Assembly: GCA_001275005.1 (NCBI GenBank)
Contig: JWZX01002606.1
Coordinates: forward strand, 1 to 24,339
Reading direction: 5' to 3'
Origin: Chrysochromulina tobinii
Lineage: Eukaryota > Haptophyta > Prymnesiales > Chrysochromulinaceae
DNA: 24,339 nucleotides
A program made the position numbers and the translations under genes. Numbering within the stretch: position 1 is the stretch's first letter; the number at the start of each line of letters is the position of its first letter. The notes below the pieces were generated by a model that did no database searches, was not told the DNA's origin, and saw nothing but the letters and a program-made list of their open reading frames with translations. Shown in pieces: positions 15,732 through 24,246 of the stretch.

Positions 15732-16475
15732 CTATCTCGGCACGTCGTCCCGCTGCTGGCCGTCCTCGCGCGTGTGTCGCGAGTCGTCCCAACCGTCGTG
15801 CCATGCGGTGCGCCAACTGTTGCTTTCGAGTGGGTCACGCCAGTGACCTTTGTCGAGGCCGTTGTTGCCCTGCCCAAGCATGCGATCAAGGTGCAGCTCG
15901 CGATGCTCCTCGAGGACCTCCAGCTCGTCGCGCGTACACCAGTGGATGCAGTCCGTCGGGCAGCTCTCCATGGCCTCCTCGATGGCGTCCACAACGTCGC
16001 TCCCCTGCTGCGCCACGCGTGCAGTGCCGTACTCCTCGTGCATCACAAAGGAGTGGCGCGCGATGGCGGCGCAGAATGTACACCCCACGCAGCGCAGCTC
16101 ATCGACGAAGGCCATCTGTTGCCTCGTGCGATCAGCGTCGAGGAGTGGCGGGTAGAAGCCGTGGGCTTCATCGTGCGTCAGCAGGGCGCTGCTGTTGAGC
16201 TTGCCCGGGCCCTTACCGACGAGCAGGTGGCGCGTGCTAAAGTACGCTTCGTCGCCAGCGGGCACCAGCAAAGTGTCGAGCATGGCCTCCTTTTGCTGCG
16301 CGTCCTCGGTACAAAGGTGTTCGCGAGCAGACTTGGCCGCCGGCGAGACGTCAACATACAGCGCGACACACTCCTGATCAGCCGCGCACATGCGCGGCAG
16401 CCCCACGCGACGATGCGTGATCATGCGCGGCGACGCGTGCATAGCGACGGTGACCAAAGCTGCAGCCACGATCAT
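15732..16475 (-). CDS. Single [4Fe-4S] ferredoxin-domain protein, probably organelle-targeted
   Basis: The product is 247 aa. Residues about 122-180 match the 4Fe-4S ferredoxins found in plants and algae: VDELRCVGCTFC, then EEYGTARVAQQGSD, then SCPTDCIHW. Cluster ligands are Cys129, Cys132, Cys135 and Cys172 (CxxCxxC...CP), one [4Fe-4S] cluster. The second motif of bacterial two-cluster ferredoxins is absent. The N-terminus (MIVAAALVTVAMHASP, then basic residues) could be a signal plus transit peptide, fitting plastid targeting. Residues 40-110 form an unrecognised acidic domain, and the last 60 residues are charged, probably disordered. Electron transfer is the family role; no partner enzyme is identifiable from the neighbourhood. 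It is divergent from the kexin-like gene with a 209 bp gap. Confidence 0.82.
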   Translation of the reverse strand: MIVAAALVTVAMHASPRMITHRRVGLPRMCAADQECVALYVDVSPAAKSAREHLCTEDAQQKEAMLDTLLVPAGDEAYFSTRHLLVGKGPGKLNSSALLTHDEAHGFYPPLLDADRTRQQMAFVDELRCVGCTFCAAIARHSFVMHEEYGTARVAQQGSDVVDAIEEAMESCPTDCIHWCTRDELEVLEEHRELHLDRMLGQGNNGLDKGHWRDPLESNSWRTAWHDGWDDSRHTREDGQQRDDVPR

Positions 16476-16684
16476 GGCCCGTCCTGGCTGGACTGATGAA
16501 GAGCTGCCTCATGTCTTGATTGACGCGCGATGATTTTCGTCACGAGAGCGGCTGACAACTACCGAAGCGAACCACGGTTCAGAAGTCCCAGGAACGGCAC
16601 AGTGCCGTATTCGGGACGGGCACCTGGGTTTTTGTATGAGCGCTTTGCCAAAAATGGGTTGTTTCGTCAACCAAACTTTTCGCA
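16476..16684. promoter_or_regulatory. Divergent promoter region (ferredoxin-domain / kexin-like protease)
   Basis: A 209 bp gap separates ATGs at 16475 (-) and 16685 (+). It has lower GC than the genes and contains the inverted pair CAGTGCCG/CGGCACAG-like sequence near 16595-16606. No TATA box is visible. Confidence 0.4.
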
Positions 16685-19600
16685 ATGGGACTCGACGTCC
16701 GCCTGACCTTGACCACGCTGATCACCCTTGCCAGCGCCGCACACTTTGGTAGCAGCATTTCGACCGGTCGCTGCACGACCTCAGGTTGCACGTGCCAGCA
16801 GGTTTGGTCATTCGATTCGCAAACGATCACCGATTACTGCGGCAACCCCGGTAACGACCCTGGCGGCCCTTGGTGCTTCGTGGTGAGCGAGTCTTGCCAG
16901 GGTACTAACTGGGGAACCTGTGCGCCCGGGACGTGCGGCGGCTCCGGGCAGTTCTCGCAGTACACGTGCAGCAGCTGCATGGCCGCTGGCTCCTCCAATG
17001 CGTGGTGCGCCGCAGGCGCACTGTGCGCGACCGGTCCGATGAACAGTGCAACGCTGCTGCCTGGCGATGCGGTCCTCTGCCCGCACGATGCCTGGGTGAG
17101 GAGCAGCGGCTGCGTCACGCAGCCTTTTACCGACCCTTTCTATGAGACCAATGCCTGGGCACTCGATCTGATCAACGTTCGGCCCGTGTGGGCGGCGGGC
17201 TATACCGGCGCAGGCGTGACGATCAACATAGTCGACGACGGGCCCGATGAGACGCATGCGGACTTCGCGGGCAAGTATGATCCGTTGGCGTCATGCCCGG
17301 GCTCCACGGGCAGCAGAGGCGATCACGGGACCACGACGGCCGCGATCGCGCTCGCGGCCAGCAACGGTCAGTGCTCTCGTGGAGTCGCGTACGGCGCAAC
17401 GCTGTCCAAGTGCCCGCTGAACGCCGCCGTCCAATCGCAGCTCATTGGCAGCCTGAGCCGCAACATGGTCTCCTCCAACTCGTGGGGGATCGACCCGTGC
17501 GTCGCCCTCGCGAACTCGGGGCGGCGCAAGCTCCGGCAGCGCCGCCTGCTATCGTGCCCCTTTGCAACCACCCCCGCTTCGGCCAACACGGTGAGCCCTT
17601 TTCCTAATGACCTCTAATGACCTCTAATGACCTTTGATTGCTCCCCTCAACAAGCGAGCCCTTGCTGCGCCCTAATGATCAGCTCATGGTGACCAGCTCC
17701 TCATGACCTCTAATGAACGCTAATGACCGCTAATGACCTCTGATTGCTCCCCTCATCAGGCGAGCCCCGCTGCCACGATGGCCTCTAATGAACGCTAATG
17801 ACCGCTAATGACCTCTGATTGCTCCCCTCATCAGGCGAGCCCTTGCAGCGCCAGCGTGTGCGCCAGTGCCAGCTGGTCGGCGCCTTCGACCGAATGTGCG
17901 AATCAGATTCGGACGTACTGCCAGAATGGCGTCAACTATGATGCCGATCTTGAGTGCGCCTCGTGGACGCACCTCTGGATGACTTGTGCCTTCACCCACC
18001 TCCCCTGGTCGGACCTGCGGCTGCTGCAGCGCGGCGTCCTCGAGGGGCGCAGCGGGCGCGGCATTGTGTACGTCATCTCGTCGGGCAACGAGCACGGCAA
18101 TGGCGAGGACGTCAACCATGAGCTCTTCCTGCAGACGCGATACACGATGACCGTCGGAGCGACCGACAAGCTCGGCCACCATGCATATTACTCGACGACG
18201 GGCTCGTCGCTCTTCATCTCCGCGCCGGGCGGTGACACGAGCGCGCACGCCAACAACTGGCACGTCGCGCGCAACTCGGCAGGAGGCGGCGGCTGCGTTG
18301 AGCAGGATCAAGGTACCTCGTACGCGTGCCCCGTCGTCTCCGGCGTCGTGGCGCTCATCCTCGAGGCCAATCCGCTGCTCACCTACCGCGACGTGCAGGG
18401 CATCCTCGCGGCGACGACGACAAAGAACAACCCCACCCACCCTCTCTGGACCACGAACGCGGCCGGCTTCATCCACAACATCAAGTACGGCTTCGGCATG
18501 GTCAATGCCGGCAATGCCGTCGCCGCCGCGCTGACTTGGACTCTTTTCGGAGCCGAGCGGCGCATCATTGCATCGTCGACGCAGCAGCGCACCGTCCCGC
18601 ATGATGGCTCGACGCTCACGGCCTCCGTCGATGTCGGCGCTGAATCGGTTGCATGGGCGATCGAGTGGGTTGAAATCTACATCGATCTCGACCACTCGTC
18701 GCGCGGCGACTTGCAGCTCGAGCTCACCTCGCCCTCGGGCACACACTCCGTCCTGAACCCCGGACCGCGGCCCGAGACGTCCAACCCGCCGGTCGAGGGC
18801 TGCTCGGCCGCGGCCGACACGTGCGCGACGAGAGACAATGGAGTTTGCAACAACCCTTCAACTTGTGAGTGCGACTACAACGATTGCCTGGCGGCGAACT
18901 GGGTGGGCACGAACGGGCAGCCCTCGCTCTACCGGCCGCGCTTCAATTGGAAGATGACGAGCGTGCGTACTTGGGGTGAACGCCCGACCGGCAGGTGGAC
19001 GCTTGCGATCCGTGATCGGCAGGTGCAGATCGGCACCAACCCACCCTCGACGCTCCGCGGCTGGAACCTCTTCATCTACGGCCACCACGGCACCGCCACC
19101 CGTTTGGCGAATAGCACGGGGCCCATATACAACTCCGTCAGCAGTCCGCCCCCGCCCCCCCCGCCGGCGATGAGCGTCGTCGCATTTGTTCTTGAGCTCG
19201 CCGGTGAGATCTCCTCATTCACCTCAGCCGTGCGGGAGCAGATGAAGAGCGCAATCGCGATCCGGGCAGGCGTCGACCCATCGGCGGTGACCGTGACTGT
19301 AACGTCGGGCAGCGTCATCGTCGCCGTGCGCATCCTGACGCCCACGGCGACGGCGGCATCAGTGCACTCGGCGATGGTTAGCGCGACGAGCACCCCGAAC
19401 AGCGCGACCTCTATGTTCGCGAGCGTCAGTGGCTACAATGTGTACGTGCTCACGATCCGCACATCTCCCACAGTCGCGGCCTACACGCCGCCATCATCGC
19501 AGGATGACGTACAAGAGGAGGGCCTTGACGAGGGCATGATCATCGCGATCGCCGTTGGGGCCAGCGTGGGCGCTCTCCTCTTCGTCATCATCTTCTTCTA

Positions 19601-19796
19601 CGGCATGTTCGTATATTCCAACTCCCTAAAGCCCGTGTTGAGTGCGGCCCACGCAGGCCGATTCGGAACCAGCCCCGACGGCCCTGGGGCCGGCTTCCAG
19701 ATGGCGCAGGGGACGTGGCCCCAGGCCCCACCTCCTTATGGCGTTCCTGTCGCTGTGGGGAGAAGGGTACATGCACCACCACCTTTTGCAGTTTGA
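16685..19796 (+). CDS. Kexin/furin-like subtilase (S8) with kringle-like N-terminus, P domain and membrane anchor, two exons
   Basis: Exons 16685-17590 and 17835-19796 join in phase 0 to give 955 aa. Kexins cleave secretory precursors at basic sites in the Golgi. Order: signal peptide (about 1-19); a kringle/FN2-like module (about 35-80, DYCGNPGNDPGGPWCF); a Cys-rich PSI-like stretch (about 90-143); the S8 domain (about 150-520) with Asp184 (NIVDDGPDETH), His214 (GDHGTTTA), oxyanion Asn387 (SSGNEHG) and Ser464 (QGTSYACP); a P/Homo B domain (about 540-700, HSSRGDLQLELTSPSG and PTGRWTLAIRD); a proline run; an unassigned domain; a transmembrane helix (about 865-890) and a tail of about 60 aa. 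It lacks a recognisable inhibitory prodomain between signal and catalytic domain. A Cys-rich insertion at about 272-360 includes RRKLRQRR. All catalytic residues are present, so activity is likely. Confidence 0.92.
17591..17834 (+). other. Intron of the kexin-like gene (244 bp), built from three repeat units
   Basis: The donor is GTGAGCCC and the acceptor CCCCTCATCAG precedes 17835. It divides into A (17591-17653), B (17654-17759) and C (17760-17834). Each unit begins with G[CT]GAGCCC, the sequence that also begins exon 2, and ends with CTCCCCTCA plus CAA or TCAG. Inside are 10-mers CCTCTAATGA, ACGCTAATGA, CCGCTAATGA and CCTCTGATTG. The intron is needed, because the exon 1 frame stops at about 17617. 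Confidence 0.93.
17707..17834 (+). repeat. Two identical 53-bp intron elements
   Basis: 17707-17759 and 17782-17834 are identical over 53 bases: four 10-mers (CCTCTAATGA, ACGCTAATGA, CCGCTAATGA, CCTCTGATTG) then CTCCCCTCATCAG, a ready 3' splice site. A diverged third copy spans about 17601-17653, with the acceptor degraded to CAACAA. Confidence 0.95.
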
Positions 19797-19943
19797 AGTG
19801 TGCGCCTTCAGGGAAGTTTCTCCAAGGGACCAGCAGTCGTGCCTGATGAAAAACACGTTCACACACGCATTCACACCAGCGCTGTTTTTCCTCCTGTCGA
19901 GGCGCCTGTGCGGCGCGCTGTGGTTCGTGGATGCTGCACCCGG

Positions 19944-20762
19944 ATGCAGTCACTCCTGAGCTCGTATTCGAAGGTGCAGCTCGCGGGCGGCGCGGTTGCC
20001 TACGCAGTCGGCGTGGGTCTCGCGTATGAGCTAGCGCGGCCCGTCCCAAAGCTTCCTAACTGTTGCGAGCGATGTAAAACATTTGACAGCCTCGCGCCAA
20101 AGTACGACACTGAGATTGAGAAGGACGAGGCGACCTCTGGCATCATGGAGCTACGCAAGCACATCATCGCTCGCGCTCGCGGGCGCGTGCTCGAGGTTGC
20201 TGGCGGCACAGGCCGCAACCTCGACTTCTACGGCCACAGCGTCTCGGAGCTCCTCATCACAGATTGGTCGGAGCAGATGCTCCAGGTCGCCGCACGCAAG
20301 GTTGCGGCCAAGCGGGCGGAAGGCGGTGGCAGCAGCAGTGGCGGCAGCGGCGCGCTCTCCAAGGTGACGCTCGCCGTCACCGACGCGAGCGCGCTCGCGC
20401 TGCCATCAGCCGCCTACGACACGGTCGTCGACACGTTCGGCTTGTGCTCCTTCGAAGCCCCCGAGCGTGCGCTGCAGGAGATGGCGCGCTGCTGCAAGCC
20501 TGACGGCGAGATCCTGCTGCTCGAGCATGGCGTGAGCAGCTGGTCGGTGCTCGCGTGGTGGCAGCAGCACAGGCTCAACCGGCACGTCGTGCGCTGGGGC
20601 TGTTATTGGAACCGCGACATCCTAAAAATGGTCGAGGAGAGCGGGCTTCAGGTGCTCGAGGTGCAACGGAAGCACCTGGGCACGACCTACTATGTGCGCT
20701 GTCGGCCGCCAGCCGGTCCGGCCGTTGGCGTTGGTCCACAGCTGCAAGCGATTTTGTCATGA
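19944..20762 (+). CDS. OMS1-like class I SAM-dependent methyltransferase, probably mitochondrial or membrane-anchored
   Basis: The product is 272 aa. An N-terminal hydrophobic segment (about 12-30, LAGGAVAYAVGVGLAYEL) would anchor it. The Rossmann methyltransferase follows: FDSLAPKYDTEI (about 47-58), motif I VLEVAGGTGRNLDFY (82-96), motif II LLITDWSEQM (103-112), and VTDASALALPS...YDTVVDTFGLCS (145-169). The stretch GEILLLEHG and the late WGCYWNRDI plus HLGTTYYV match yeast OMS1 and its relatives (METTL7/UbiE-like). OMS1 is a mitochondrial inner-membrane protein first found as a suppressor of oxa1 defects; the substrate is not established by this sequence. A low-complexity GGGSSSGGSGG loop (127-136) interrupts the domain. 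I chose the ATG at 19944 rather than an in-frame GTG at 19800. It lies 147 bp downstream of the kexin-like stop. Confidence 0.85.
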   Translation: MQSLLSSYSKVQLAGGAVAYAVGVGLAYELARPVPKLPNCCERCKTFDSLAPKYDTEIEKDEATSGIMELRKHIIARARGRVLEVAGGTGRNLDFYGHSVSELLITDWSEQMLQVAARKVAAKRAEGGGSSSGGSGALSKVTLAVTDASALALPSAAYDTVVDTFGLCSFEAPERALQEMARCCKPDGEILLLEHGVSSWSVLAWWQQHRLNRHVVRWGCYWNRDILKMVEESGLQVLEVQRKHLGTTYYVRCRPPAGPAVGVGPQLQAILS

Positions 20763-21558
20763 CAATCGACGTCGTGCTACAGCGTCGGTCGTGCTACAGC
20801 TGCACGACGGACCTCCTGCAACCTGCATGCGTGATGCGTCGTTGCGGACAGCGAACTTCGTGTGACAGAAAACGTGTGAGTCGAGTTGTCTGACGGGACT
20901 TGTGCGAAGATGCTGTTTCCGATGACGATGCACGGTGTGGTGTCCCCATCTCGACAGCACAGCAGGTCGTCAGCCCCACACGACAGTCGCGAGGCGCGCG
21001 TTCTCCACTAGGACCGGGAACGGCTGTGTAGGAAAGTTTGCTTTTGGTGACCGGACCATACCTATACACGCACGCACCCGAGGGTTCGACGTATCTCCCC
21101 AAGCGATGGACGTGTACTACGGTACAGTATAGTCTGCAGTGGTGCACACTAACTAGACCCCCCTTAGTGAAAAACCCACAGCCTCGACGCCCCGCTTTCC
21201 CGACGGGGGGTGGGTTGGGAGGTTTCGTTTTTTTTGCCTGTGGCGGTGTTGGGCGTCGTGGCCACCCCTTTAGTGGGGGGCGGTCTGGGAACGGCTGTGT
21301 ACGTCTGTAGGAACTAGAGCGTGGCGGCCGGCGCCCTCCGCCCGGCCCCCGCCCGCCGCCCCGGGCGGCCGTCGTCCGGCGGTCTCGCAGGAACATCACA
21401 ATGTCCGAACGGGAACGGGGATCCGCGGGCGCGTACATCGTATTAGCCGCGACAGAACAGCGCATGGTAGAAAGTACAATAAACCACCGAAGTACCAGCG
21501 CCAGGCGGAATGCTTCGCGCACAGTCCAGATATTCGAAGCTGAGTGTGCTCAGACACG
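20763..21558. other. Convergent 3' intergenic region with a repeat-bounded segment
   Basis: This 796 bp stretch separates the stops of the OMS1-like gene (+) and the ABC1-like gene (-). No gene is convincing: open frames are short or basic and of low complexity. It contains a 15-bp direct repeat 271 bp apart, T-rich and G-rich runs near 21205-21290, and a C-rich patch at 21330-21370. Confidence 0.5.
21016..21301 (+). repeat. 15-bp direct repeat GGGAACGGCTGTGTA bounding about 270 bp
   Basis: Exact copies lie at 21016-21030 and 21287-21301, each followed closely by TGTAGGAA. Inside, CGACGCCC (about 21186) and GGGCGTCG (about 21251) form an inverted pair, and CCCTTAGTG and CCCTTTAGTG form a near-direct pair. 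It could be a small decayed mobile element or a locally duplicated 3' UTR. Confidence 0.6.
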
Positions 21559-24141
21559 CTAAGCGCGCGCGGCGATGGCGTCGCGCGCAAAGCTAAGAGC
21601 ACGCGCCGCCTGCATCTCCGTGAGGCGCCCCACAATCTGCAGCCCAAAGCGCGTCATCTCCTCGCGGTTGTCGGCGAGCACCGGCAATAGCGCACGCGCG
21701 CGCTGAAGTGACTGAGCACTGGGCGCGAGGTTCTGCAGCACGGCCGGGTTATTGGAGCGTGCGTTGGCGAGGGCGTCGACGCCGCCAACGTCCAGGTTGC
21801 CCAAGAAGAAGTCGGTCAGCTTGCGAATGGAGGCAACCACTTTCTGATCCTTCTCGGTGAGGGGCGGCGCGAGCGCTCGCAGCAGCGCTCGCGCGCCCGG
21901 CGGCGCGGGCAGCCGACTGAGCGCCGAGAAGGCGGGGGTGAGCGTGAGCTCCGTGAACGCCTCGCGCGAGAGCGCATCGGCCGCATTCACGACCTCGTCG
22001 AGCAAAAAGGTGCGGAACACCTCGCCTTCCCGGGAGAAGAAGAAAGTGAGAGCCTCCCGCGCGCGCGCCGCCTCCTCCGCGGCCGCGCCATCCGGGGTGA
22101 GGCGGTTGGGGTTGCTCGCGTCCGCAAGGAAGGCGGGCGGGGTCGCGATCGTCGCGGCGGCCCCACCACTGCTGCTGCTGCTGCTGCTGCTGCTGCTCAG
22201 GCTGCTGCTGGTGCTGCTGCCGCCGCTGCCGCTCTTGCTGCCGCTGGGGCTGCTGGTTGGAACGAGCGCGCGGGTGCCTTTCATGTCGCCCGCCGCACCG
22301 ACGGAGACGCCGCCACGCATGCCATCGACCTTGAATGCAGAGCCGTCCCCCGTGTCGCGCACGGCGACGAACTTTTCGAGCGCCTGAAGCAGGTCGATCA
22401 TCCGGTCGACGTCAAAGGTCTGCGACTTGCCGTAGACCATGTAGCGCAGCGCCGCGCGCAGCCGCGGCGAGTCGTCTGTGAGCAGGCGCTTCGAGATGTA
22501 CGGGTAGGCCTCGTCCACGATGGCGAACTGCGGATTGCCCACGAGCGCGATGCCCTCGAGCACCGAGATGGCGCGGATGATGAGCGCAAAGTAGGGCGGG
22601 ATGCGGAACGGGAACTTGAACGTGATCTCGGCGAGATCGGCGGCGAGCTCCTGGAAATTGATCGACTTGGCGCCGCCGCCCGCGAGGGCCGCATCGAAGA
22701 CGCGCGCGAGCGCGGGCACGATAGGCCTCGTGTCGACGCCCTTGGGGATGAACTCGAGGTTGACGAAATCCTCGCCGATGTACTCGTAGTCGCGGTTGAT
22801 CAGGTGCGCGATCGCCTCGATCATGCCGTACTTTTGGTTGTCGGTCACCTCGGTCATCAGGCCGAAATCGAGGATCACGAGCTCGCCTTCGGCCGTGCGC
22901 AGCATGTTGCCGGGGTGTGGATCCGCGTGGAAAAAGCCGGTGTCGAGGAGCTGCGTGAGGTACGTGACCACGCCCAGGTTGACCAGCTCGCCCACGTCGT
23001 CGGCCTGGCTCTGGGAGAGCTTCTCGCCAGTCACCCACTGCGCCGTGTGCACGCGGCGCGAGGTGAACTCCGGGTAGTTCTTCGGGATCACCACACGCGG
23101 GATCTTGCGCATGTCCTGGGCGACGCGGATGCCGTTGGCGCACTCGCGCTCATAGTCGAGCTCCTGGTAGAAGCGCGCTGCGAACTCGTCGAGCAGATCG
23201 ACCACGTCCAACCGCTGCGAGATCGGCGTGTTGCGCAGCGCGAGCCCGAGAAGCCGCGCGAGGTGCAGGTCGAGTGAGACTGTCTCGAGTACAAAGGGGC
23301 GCTGCACCTTGACGGCGACCTCCTCGCCAGTCGCACGCAGCGTCGCTCGGTACACCTGGCCAAGCGACGCCGCCGCCACGGGCTCGGCCGTGATCTTCGA
23401 GTAGATCTCGGCCACATCAGCCACGTCGAGGTCGTCGCGCACCGTTTGCATCGCGAGCCCCGAGTCGAAGGGCGGTACCTTGTCGCAGAGCTGCTGCAGC
23501 TGGACCATGGCCTTGGGCGAGAGGATGTCGGGCCGGATCGAGAGCGCCTGACCCAGCTTGATGAAGAAGGGGCCCAACGAGACGAGCACGCCGCGCAGAC
23601 GCGCGACCGCCTGCACCTCGGCCTCGGAGCCGGGCGTGAGCTGGCCGCGCAGCGCCTCGAAGGCGACGGAGGCGAGCCAACCGCCGCTCACGCTCAGGAC
23701 CTGCAGCACGCGCGTGATCACCGCACCCGGCCGCTTGGCAAAGTAGGCCGAGAGCGCGGGCGGGTCGTAATCGAGCGGCAGCGAATCGCCGAGCGAGCGC
23801 ATCTCAACCACGCTCATGGTGCTGCCGCTCGCGGCGAAGTCGTCGTCGTTGATGTTGGTGCCCCGCAGCGCCTGCATGAGAGCTGCCGTCGACTCATCTT
23901 TCTCCATTTCGGCACGCATGTCACGCATCTGGGAGGAGAGCGAGGAGATGGAGCTGGCGGCGGTCGAGGAGGTGCGGGGTGGCGGAGGCGCGACTTGCAT
24001 GCGGATGGTGCGGACACGGGCATGGGCGACATGATGTGGACCAGCTTTGGGGACTGGCTGCTGATGGGCAAGGGCCAGCGCAGCGGCCAGTGCGGGGAGT
24101 GTGATAGATAGAAGGGTAAGACGGATAGCGGCGAGCAGCAT
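21559..24141 (-). CDS. ABC1K: ABC1/ADCK/UbiB-family atypical kinase-like protein, probably plastid (ABC1K)
   Basis: The family regulates prenyl-quinone metabolism: COQ8/UbiB for ubiquinone, ABC1K1/K3 in plastoglobules for plastoquinone and tocopherol. The product is 860 aa. A signal peptide (MLLAAIRLTLLSITLPALAA) and transit-like region occupy about residues 1-60. The kinase-like domain runs from about 130 to 600. The KxGQ motif is at 195-198 (IKLGQALSIRPD), the Ala-rich loop AAASLGQ at 256-262, the lysine VAVK at 278, ELDYERECAN at 327-336, the catalytic loop HADPHPGN at 405-412 and DFG at 425-427, so all family hallmarks are intact. A Ser/Gly-rich tract (about 645-690), encoded by a CTG-type trinucleotide run, leads to an unassigned helical C-terminus of about 180 aa. 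I took the ATG at 24141 over an in-frame GTG at 24183 because it puts the signal peptide first. The subfamily is closest to plastid types by eye. Confidence 0.92.
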   Translation of the reverse strand: MLLAAIRLTLLSITLPALAAALALAHQQPVPKAGPHHVAHARVRTIRMQVAPPPPRTSSTAASSISSLSSQMRDMRAEMEKDESTAALMQALRGTNINDDDFAASGSTMSVVEMRSLGDSLPLDYDPPALSAYFAKRPGAVITRVLQVLSVSGGWLASVAFEALRGQLTPGSEAEVQAVARLRGVLVSLGPFFIKLGQALSIRPDILSPKAMVQLQQLCDKVPPFDSGLAMQTVRDDLDVADVAEIYSKITAEPVAAASLGQVYRATLRATGEEVAVKVQRPFVLETVSLDLHLARLLGLALRNTPISQRLDVVDLLDEFAARFYQELDYERECANGIRVAQDMRKIPRVVIPKNYPEFTSRRVHTAQWVTGEKLSQSQADDVGELVNLGVVTYLTQLLDTGFFHADPHPGNMLRTAEGELVILDFGLMTEVTDNQKYGMIEAIAHLINRDYEYIGEDFVNLEFIPKGVDTRPIVPALARVFDAALAGGGAKSINFQELAADLAEITFKFPFRIPPYFALIIRAISVLEGIALVGNPQFAIVDEAYPYISKRLLTDDSPRLRAALRYMVYGKSQTFDVDRMIDLLQALEKFVAVRDTGDGSAFKVDGMRGGVSVGAAGDMKGTRALVPTSSPSGSKSGSGGSSTSSSLSSSSSSSSSSGGAAATIATPPAFLADASNPNRLTPDGAAAEEAARAREALTFFFSREGEVFRTFLLDEVVNAADALSREAFTELTLTPAFSALSRLPAPPGARALLRALAPPLTEKDQKVVASIRKLTDFFLGNLDVGGVDALANARSNNPAVLQNLAPSAQSLQRARALLPVLADNREEMTRFGLQIVGRLTEMQAARALSFARDAIAARA
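22169..22200 (+). repeat. CTG trinucleotide run encoding a polyserine tract in the ABC1-like gene
   Basis: The plus strand reads CTG repeatedly here (AGC/CAG on the coding strand), coding for serines in a Ser/Gly-rich linker between the kinase-like domain and the C-terminal helical region. Such runs vary in length between strains. Confidence 0.85.
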
Positions 24142-24246
24142 GGCAGAATCTTCTGCTTTTCCGGGTATTTTCCGTTTATTCACCCCCCCCCTTCGCTAGT
24201 CTTTCTACCCCCCCCTCCCCCTCGCACGAGCGCTGTGAGTGGCTCG
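24142..24246. promoter_or_regulatory. Divergent promoter region with C-runs (ABC1-like / partial gene)
   Basis: A 105 bp gap separates the ATG at 24141 (-) from that at 24247 (+). It holds a run of nine Cs at 24183-24191 and further C-rich tracts near 24209-24222. These are pyrimidine-rich leaders on the plus strand. No TATA box is visible. Confidence 0.4.

Noticed and set aside
14968-15846. Overlapping plus-strand frames of 96-142 codons between the Snf7 and ferredoxin-domain genes
   Set aside because: They overlap each other in different frames, run through simple repeats and antisense to the ferredoxin-domain gene, and show no domain.
21075-21105. GGGTTCGA as a possible tRNA T-arm
   Set aside because: The distal stem and loop lengths are wrong and no matching anticodon or acceptor arms are present.
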